From Micromonospora sp. NBC_01699 (GTDB lineage Bacteria > Actinomycetota > Actinomycetes > Mycobacteriales > Micromonosporaceae): a DNA stretch of 64,000 bases. The notes below the pieces were generated by a model, which saw only the letters and a list, made by a program, of their open reading frames with translations, ran no database searches and had not been told where the DNA came from. Both the position numbers and the translations under genes were made by a program. The DNA lies in assembly GCF_036250065.1 (NCBI RefSeq), contig NZ_CP109199.1:992001-1056000 (forward strand). Direction: 5' to 3'. Below are positions 59,239-64,000 of this stretch, piece by piece. Within the stretch, counting starts at the first letter, position 1, and every line of letters starts with the position of its first letter.

Positions 59239-60250
59239 CAGCGCGGTCGACCGGGGAGGGGGTGGAGGGGTGGCGGAAGGTGCGGCGGTAGGCGGTGGGG
59301 GAGACGCCGATGCTTTGGTGGAGTTGTTGGCGTAGGGCGGCGGGGGTGCCGAAGCCGGAACGTTGGGCGACCTGGTCCACCGGCAGATCGGTGGTTTCCA
59401 GGAGTTGGCGGGCGTGGTCGGTACGGTGTTGCAGCAGCCAGCGGGCCGGGCTGACGCCGGTCTCGGCGCGGAACCGTCTCGTGAACGTCCGTACGCTCAT
59501 GCTGGCGTGGCCGGCGAGCTGCCGCAGGGTCAGCGGCTCGTGCAGGCGGTGCTGGGCCCACTGTCGGGTCGCCGCGGTGCTGGCGTCGGTGGGGCGGGGG
59601 ACGGGGCGCTCGATGTACTGCGCCTGACCGCCGTCGCGCCACGGCGGGACCACGCACCGGCGGGCCGACCGGTTCGCCACCGCGCTGCCGTGGTCGGTAC
59701 GGATAACGTGCAGGCACAGGTCGATGCCGGCGGCCACCCCGGCCGAGGTGAGCACGTTACCGTCGTCGACGAAGAGCACTCCGGGATCGAGTCGGACGTC
59801 CGGGTAACGCCGCCGGAACCGGTCCGCGTACGCCCAGTGGGTCGTTGCCGGGCGGCCGTCGAGCAGACCGGCGGCGGCGAGCACGAAGGCGCCGGTGCAG
59901 ATGGACATGATCCGCGCACCCCGCTCGTACGCCGAGGTCAGCGCCGCGTGCACCGCCGGTTCGAGCAGTTCCCGGTCCAGCGACGCCCCGTGGATGCCGG
60001 GCACGATCACGGTGTCGGCGCGGTCGAGCAGCTCCAGCCCGTGATCGGGCACGATCCGGAAGCCGGCGCTACTGCGGGTCGGTCGGGCGCCGGGGGTGCA
60101 GACCTCGACGGTGTAGAAGTGCTCGTTGTCGGCGTTGCGGGCGGTGCTGAAGATCTGTGACGGGGTGCCAAGATCGAGGCCGACCACCTGGTCCAGGGCG
60201 AGTACGGCGATCCGGTGCGGGCGTGGCGTCATGGCCCGATTGTTGCGCAT
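59204..60250 (-). CDS. GlxA-type regulator (DJ-1/PfpI plus AraC domains)
   Basis: A 348-residue regulator. Residues about 12-185 form a DJ-1/PfpI-like domain (RIAVLALDQVVGLDLGTPSQIF; ARIMSICTGAFVLAAAGLLDGRPATTHWAYAD, with the family Cys). Residues about 225-330 form the AraC helix-turn-helix pair (QHRLHEPLTLRQLAGHASMSVRTFTRRFRAETGVSPARWLL; DLPVDQVAQRSGFGTPAALRQQLHQ). ATG 60250 is chosen because GGAGAG lies 5 nt upstream; ATG 60232 is a shorter option. It is divergent from an MFS gene that it probably controls. The last codons lie within a hairpin. Confidence 0.9.
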   Translation of the reverse strand: MRNNRAMTPRPHRIAVLALDQVVGLDLGTPSQIFSTARNADNEHFYTVEVCTPGARPTRSSAGFRIVPDHGLELLDRADTVIVPGIHGASLDRELLEPAVHAALTSAYERGARIMSICTGAFVLAAAGLLDGRPATTHWAYADRFRRRYPDVRLDPGVLFVDDGNVLTSAGVAAGIDLCLHVIRTDHGSAVANRSARRCVVPPWRDGGQAQYIERPVPRPTDASTAATRQWAQHRLHEPLTLRQLAGHASMSVRTFTRRFRAETGVSPARWLLQHRTDHARQLLETTDLPVDQVAQRSGFGTPAALRQQLHQSIGVSPTAYRRTFRHPSTPSPVDRADTEKEWLSEAE

Positions 60251-60303
60251 GATGGCTCTCCGGCCACTCGTCCGCCGGGTGAGCGTGGCCGACACTTTCG
60301 GTC

Positions 60304-61635
60304 GTGAAGACTGCGCGCCTGTTCCACCCGGCCTGGGCCGTCGCCGCCGTCGCCTTCGTGGCGCTGGTCGGCGCGGCCGGTTTCCGGGCCACCCCGTCGG
60401 TCCTGCTGCACCCGTTGCACGAGGAGTTCGGCTGGCCGTTGGCCACCATCTCCGCCGCCGTCTCGGTCAACCTGATCCTGTACGGCCTCACCGCGCCGTT
60501 CGCCGCCGCGCTGATGGAACGCTTCGGCATTCGCCGGGTGGTGGTGGCGGCCCTGCTGCTGGTGGCCACCGGCAGCGGCCTGACCGTGTTCATGAACGCG
60601 AGCTGGCAGCTCATCGCCTGCTGGGGCGTACTGGTGGGGTTGGGGACCGGGTCGATGGCGCTCGCCTTCGTGGCCACGGTGACCGGGCGCTGGTTCGTCA
60701 AGCGCCGGGGACTGGTGACCGGGGTGCTCACCGCCGGTGGGGCGGCCGGGCAGCTCGTCTTCCTGCCGGTGCTGGCCAACCTGGTGTCGGCGTACGACTG
60801 GAAAATGGCGGCACTGGTGGTGTCGGCGGCGGCGCTGCTGGTCGTACCGTTGGTGGTTTTCTTTCTGCGCGAGCACCCGGCGGACCTGGGGCTGCCGTTG
60901 TACGGCGGCACCGACGTGGTCCGGCCACGGCCGCTGCCGGGCGGTGCCGGGGGTGCGGCGGCGCGGGCGCTGACCGGGTTGCGCACGGCCGCCCGGACCC
61001 GCGCGTTCTGGCTGCTCGCGGGTGGGTTCGCGATCTGCGGGGCGACCACCAACGGTCTGGTCGGCACCCACTTCATCCCGGCCGCGCACGATCACGGGGT
61101 GGCCGAGACGACCGCCGCGAGCCTGCTCGCCCTGGTCGGTCTCTTCGACATCGTCGGCACGATCGCGTCCGGTTGGCTGACCGACCGGGTGGACAGCCGA
61201 CTGCTGCTGGCCGGCTACTACGCGCTGCGCGGGCTCTCCCTGCTGGTGCTGCCGAGCCTCTTCGCCGACACCACCGGGCCGACCATGCTGGTGTTCATCG
61301 TCTTCTACGGGCTCGACTGGGTGGCCACGGTGCCGCCGACGGTGGCCCTGTGCCGGGAGCACTTCGGTGACCGGGGCCCGGTGGTGTTCGGCTGGGTGTT
61401 CGCCTCGCACCAGATCGGCGCGGCGATCGCGGCCACCGGTGCGGGCCTGGTCCGGGACCGGCTCGGCGAGTACACCATGGCCTGGTACGTGGCCGGTCTG
61501 CTGGCGCTCGGGGCGGCGGTGCTCTCGTTGCTGCTGCGCCGACGGGAGCCGGTGCCGGAGCCGGTAGTCGAGCCGGTGCCGGAGTCGGCGGTGGGCGGGT
61601 CGCGCGCCTGGCGCCTGCGTCCGACCGACGGGTAG
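60304..61635 (+). CDS. MFS transporter (monocarboxylate/oxalate-formate antiporter-like)
   Basis: A 443-residue transporter with 12 predicted helices and a long central loop (LYGGTDVVRPRPLPGGAGG). It begins RLFHPAWAVAAVAFVALVGAAGFRATPSVLLHPLHEEFGWPLATISAAVSVNLILYGLTAPFAAAL, features typical of the MCT/OFA branch that moves small carboxylates. Motif A-like MERFGIRRVVVA and later GWLTDRVDSRLLLAGYYALRG are present. GTG 60304 starts 53 bp from the divergent GlxA-type regulator gene, its likely controller. The substrate is not evident. Confidence 0.87.
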   Translation: MKTARLFHPAWAVAAVAFVALVGAAGFRATPSVLLHPLHEEFGWPLATISAAVSVNLILYGLTAPFAAALMERFGIRRVVVAALLLVATGSGLTVFMNASWQLIACWGVLVGLGTGSMALAFVATVTGRWFVKRRGLVTGVLTAGGAAGQLVFLPVLANLVSAYDWKMAALVVSAAALLVVPLVVFFLREHPADLGLPLYGGTDVVRPRPLPGGAGGAAARALTGLRTAARTRAFWLLAGGFAICGATTNGLVGTHFIPAAHDHGVAETTAASLLALVGLFDIVGTIASGWLTDRVDSRLLLAGYYALRGLSLLVLPSLFADTTGPTMLVFIVFYGLDWVATVPPTVALCREHFGDRGPVVFGWVFASHQIGAAIAATGAGLVRDRLGEYTMAWYVAGLLALGAAVLSLLLRRREPVPEPVVEPVPESAVGGSRAWRLRPTDG

Positions 61636-61652
61636 CGGGTCGGCGGGCGCAC

Positions 61653-62342
61653 TTACCCGGCTGACCACTGTTGGTTGGTGCCGCCGTGGCAGCCCCACTG
61701 CTGGAGGCCGGTGTCGGGGCTGGAGAGGGTGTTGCTGGGCACGTCGGCGCAGCGGCCGCTGTTGAGGTTGACCAGCGACAGTTGCCCGTCGCCGACGCCG
61801 GCCAGCCGCCACCGCTGTTCGGGGCTGCCGTCACAGACGGCCGGGTGCAGTCTGGCCCCGTCGTCCTTGCTGCCGTCGGCCACCTCCAGGCAGCCGCCGG
61901 TCGCGGCATTGACCAGGGTGAACTGGTCGCCGACCACGGGGGTGGGTCGCCACTGCTGGCTCGGGTCGCCGGAGCAGACCCGTTGCTGCACCTCGGCGCC
62001 GTCCTGGCCGAAGGCGAGGCAGAACGAGGAGGCGACGGAGCGGAAGCTCCGGGCCGGGATCTGCGCCGGGGTCGGGCTGGGCGGGGGAGGAGCGGGGTCG
62101 GTGCTGCCCGCCGCCGCGCCGCTGGGCGCGGGCGGTACGGAGGCGGCCACCGGGGCGGGCACGCCCGCCGGGTCGCCGCCACCGGCGAAGATGCCGGTGG
62201 CGAAGATCGCCCCGATCAGTACGCCGATGCCGCCGGTCGCGACCGCCGCCGTCATCAGTCGGTCACGGCCGGGGCGGACCGGGGTGGGCGAGCCGTAGAC
62301 GGTGCCGCCCGGCGGTCGGCGTTGCGGATCGGAGGTGGCCAT
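61653..62342 (-). CDS. Membrane-anchored ricin-type lectin domain protein
   Basis: A 229-residue protein. A basic N-terminus of 30 residues precedes a transmembrane helix AAVATGGIGVLIGAIFATGIFAGG (about 32-55), then a Pro/Ser linker (about 56-98). The C-terminal domain (about 100-229) is a beta-trefoil of the ricin B/CBM13 type, with repeats ending QQWRPTP, EQRWRLAG and NQQWSAG, and paired Cys residues. It should bind carbohydrate outside the cell while anchored to the membrane. It stands convergent to the MFS gene. The ligand is unknown. Confidence 0.85.
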   Translation of the reverse strand: MATSDPQRRPPGGTVYGSPTPVRPGRDRLMTAAVATGGIGVLIGAIFATGIFAGGGDPAGVPAPVAASVPPAPSGAAAGSTDPAPPPPSPTPAQIPARSFRSVASSFCLAFGQDGAEVQQRVCSGDPSQQWRPTPVVGDQFTLVNAATGGCLEVADGSKDDGARLHPAVCDGSPEQRWRLAGVGDGQLSLVNLNSGRCADVPSNTLSSPDTGLQQWGCHGGTNQQWSAG

Positions 62343-62462
62343 CTAGCGATAGTGACCCAGTCGACGGGTCCGCGACCATCGGCCCGCCGCACCTCACCCC
62401 GCATTTCCGGTACGGAGTGAGGCGCGGCGCCCACCTTCGTCGGCCAGTCGACCCTTCGTCGT

Positions 62463-62747
62463 TCAGTCGACGACCTTGACGTCTTTCCAGAAGGCGACCC
62501 GGTCGCGGACCTGTTCGGCGGCCGGGAGCGGATCGGGGTAGTACCAGACCGCGTCCTGGCTCTCGTCGCCGTCCAGTGCCAGGGAGTAGTAGCTGGCCTG
62601 TCCCTTCCAGGGACAGATGGTGTGGGTGTCGGATTCGCGGATCACGTCGTCGCGCAACGCGCTGCGCGGGAAGTAGTGGTTGCCCTCGACGACCACGGTG
62701 TCGGTGCTCTCTGCGATGACCTGGTTGTTCCACAAGGCTTTCGGCAC
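62463..62747 (-). CDS. DUF427 family protein
   Basis: A 94-residue protein with the DUF427 pattern: MPKALWNNQVIAESTDTVVVEGNHYFPRSAL, SDTHTICPWKGQASYYSLALDG, AVWYYPDPLPAAEQVRDRVAFW. The family has a small beta fold of unknown function and is very common in actinobacteria and cyanobacteria. It is monocistronic here, between the lectin gene and the EACC1 gene. The start ATG at 62747 fits the family length. Confidence 0.92.
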   Translation of the reverse strand: MPKALWNNQVIAESTDTVVVEGNHYFPRSALRDDVIRESDTHTICPWKGQASYYSLALDGDESQDAVWYYPDPLPAAEQVRDRVAFWKDVKVVD

Positions 62748-62836
62748 GTGTTCCAGCGTAGGCCGGCGGTCGCCGGTCGGCCACGGCTCGGATTTGCCCC
62801 CTATCGGATCACGGATAGTTACGAGATAGTTACTGT

Positions 62837-63307
62837 ATGTGGAACATGTCGGGGGATCGGAAGCTGTTCCTACAGGTCAGCGGCCCGATGGCGGACAACC
62901 AACGGGCCGACGCGGCGGCCACCACCGCCCTGCTCCGGGAACTGAGTACGGGGGCGGGTCTCGGGGTCGACCGGCTCGTTGAAAGCACGGGCGGGCCGGC
63001 GGGCCGCAAGGCGGGAGAAGTCGTGTCGCTGGCCGAACTCGCCATCACCGGCGCCTTCTCGGCCACCACGCTCGCCGCACTCACCCGGATCGTCGTCGCC
63101 TTCGTTCGGCGGGGCGCCGCCCGGCGGATAGTGCTGCGCGACGGCGACCGGACCCTGACCATCGTCGACCCGTCGGAACGTACCGAGCGGGCGGTGGCGC
63201 GCTGGCTCGGCGCCACCGAGCCGCCCGGCCCGAACCCGACGGCCCACCTGCCCGACACGGTCCCGGTGCCGCAGGCGCGGCGGGGGGTCGGCTCCGGTGT
63301 CGACTAG
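62837..63307 (+). CDS. EACC1 (effector-associated constant component 1) family protein
   Basis: A 156-residue protein with the EACC1 layout: LFLQVSGPMADNQRADAAATTALLRELSTGAG, a helical middle GEVVSLAELAITGAFSATTLAALTRIVVAFVRRGAARR, and the strand pair IVLRDGDRTLTIVDPSERTERAVARWL. EACC1 proteins are found beside variable effector genes, often caspases or trypsins, in systems inferred to be biological-conflict modules. The downstream caspase gene overlaps it by 11 nt. ATG 62837 has no clear ribosome-binding site; GATAGTTAC is repeated just upstream (62813-62835), perhaps part of the promoter. Confidence 0.82.
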   Translation: MWNMSGDRKLFLQVSGPMADNQRADAAATTALLRELSTGAGLGVDRLVESTGGPAGRKAGEVVSLAELAITGAFSATTLAALTRIVVAFVRRGAARRIVLRDGDRTLTIVDPSERTERAVARWLGATEPPGPNPTAHLPDTVPVPQARRGVGSGVD

Positions 63308-64000
63308 ACCACCGGTCGGCCGGTACGCGCTGCTGATCGCGACCGGCGAGTACGCCGACCCCTCGCTGCACCGGCTGCGCGCCCCGGAGCAGGACGTCGC
63401 CCGGCTGGCTGACGTACTCGCGGATCCGGCGGTCGGCAACTTCCACGTGCGTACGCTGCGGAACGCCCCGGAGCGGGAGATCCGCGCCGCGATCGAGGAC
63501 CTGCTCACCGACAGGGTCGACAGCGATCTCGTGCTGCTCTACTTCTCGTGTCACGGCATAGTCGACCCGTACCACCGGCTCTATTTCGCGGCCGGTGACA
63601 CCGTCCGGACCCGGCCGGCGAGCACGGCCATCTCCCGTTCGTTCGTCAACGAGCAGTTCGAGGCGTGCCGGGCGGCGGCCAGGGTGCTGATCCTGGACTG
63701 CTGCTTCGCCGGTGCGTTCGCCGAGGGCTTCAAGGGTGCGCCGCAGGGCGCGCTGGACTGCCAGGTGGGTCGGGGGTACGTCGTGCTGAGCGCCTGCGAC
63801 AGCTACGAGTACGCGTTCGAGTCCGACGAACTGGTGACCGCCGCGCCGCGTGGTTCGGTCTTCACCGACGTACTGATCGAGGGGTTGGTCGGCGGCGCGG
63901 CCGACCTCGACGGTGACGGCCGGGTCAGCGTCGACGAGCTGTTCCGCTACGTGCACGACGGGGTGGTCCGCCGCCGGTCGGGGCAGCAGCCGAAGTACAG
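63297..64000 (+). CDS. Caspase-like (C14) peptidase, EACC1-associated effector; 3' truncated by the window
   Basis: The first 234 residues of a caspase-fold protease. It starts VSTRPPVGRYALLIATGEYADPSLHRLRAPEQDVARLADVL, the catalytic His lies in LLYFSCHGIVDPYHRLYFAAGD, and the catalytic Cys in ARVLILDCCFAGAFAEGF. Later segments YVVLSACDSYEYAFE and GSVFTDVLIEGLVGGAADLDGDGRVSVDELF complete the p10-like part. GTG 63297 overlaps the EACC1 gene. The reading frame is open at the window edge, so C-terminal signalling or NTPase domains may follow. Family logic suggests a proteolytic effector in a defence or cell-death pathway. Confidence 0.88.
   Translation, partial: MSTRPPVGRYALLIATGEYADPSLHRLRAPEQDVARLADVLADPAVGNFHVRTLRNAPEREIRAAIEDLLTDRVDSDLVLLYFSCHGIVDPYHRLYFAAGDTVRTRPASTAISRSFVNEQFEACRAAARVLILDCCFAGAFAEGFKGAPQGALDCQVGRGYVVLSACDSYEYAFESDELVTAAPRGSVFTDVLIEGLVGGAADLDGDGRVSVDELFRYVHDGVVRRRSGQQPKY

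Overview
This 64 kb window is high-GC actinobacterial DNA, very probably from the family Micromonosporaceae. Supporting signs are the C-terminal SEC-C motif of SecA, the prfB-ftsE-ftsX-smpB-ssrA block, DUF6459 and DUF6912 proteins, a DUF5753/DUF397 regulatory pair, many GTG starts with 4-nt stop/start overlaps, a SARP/AfsR-type regulator and an EACC1-caspase pair. No species is assigned. All functional calls come from reading motifs and family resemblance by eye.

Positions 1-16130 are mostly housekeeping: the secA 3' end, a small BldC-like helix-turn-helix gene with candidate operators, pruA, a PadR regulator, prfB, ftsEX, smpB, the tmRNA gene (tag AKQNRADFALAA), a lipoprotein, mtnP, a YqgE/AlgH protein and tRNA-Ala(GGC). 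A decayed SNF2-helicase fragment lies beside the tRNA. It is followed by a small peptide gene whose promoter carries three CTGTACCGGTACAG-like sites, and then a LacI regulator that probably binds them.

Positions 16282-32651, all on the minus strand apart from one small exported peptide gene, look like a biosynthetic gene cluster. Reading from the regulator downstream it holds: a SARP/NB-ARC/TPR regulator, an ornithine-cyclodeaminase-like protein, a free-standing carrier protein, an ectoine-synthase-like cupin, a pseudouridine-phosphate glycosidase (PsuG) homologue overlapping a HAD phosphatase, an MFS exporter, an Asp/Glu-racemase/maleate-isomerase-like enzyme, an adenylating enzyme, an acyl-CoA dehydrogenase, a transglutaminase-like protein and three glycosyltransferases (GT2, GT4, GT87). 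A PsuG-HAD pair is the signature of C-ribosylation (IndA/IndB, AlnA/AlnB). Adenylation enzyme plus carrier plus dehydrogenase is the cassette that oxidises a carrier-bound amino acid. Together they suggest an unusual C-nucleoside or C-glycosylated amino-acid product. This is the strongest candidate for an undescribed system.

Positions 33041-40766 hold a DUF5753/DUF397 regulator pair, then a minus-strand operon of a degenerate ABC ATPase, a solute-binding lipoprotein, a fused two-domain permease and a membrane NB-ARC/TPR protein whose P-loop lacks its lysine. Positions 40894-55856 hold thymidine kinase, secreted hydrolases, an AraC-controlled ABM/hydrolase pair, a benzoylformate-decarboxylase-like enzyme, an FMN reductase, a hemerythrin, a MoxR-VWA pair, and a TetR/MFS divergon with matching operators. 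Positions 55871-64000 hold a three-gene operon with an eight-cysteine protein, a secreted PQQ-type sugar dehydrogenase with a CBM2 domain behind a CebR-like box, a GlxA-type regulator and MFS transporter, a ricin-lectin membrane protein, a DUF427 protein, and an EACC1-caspase module cut off by the window end.
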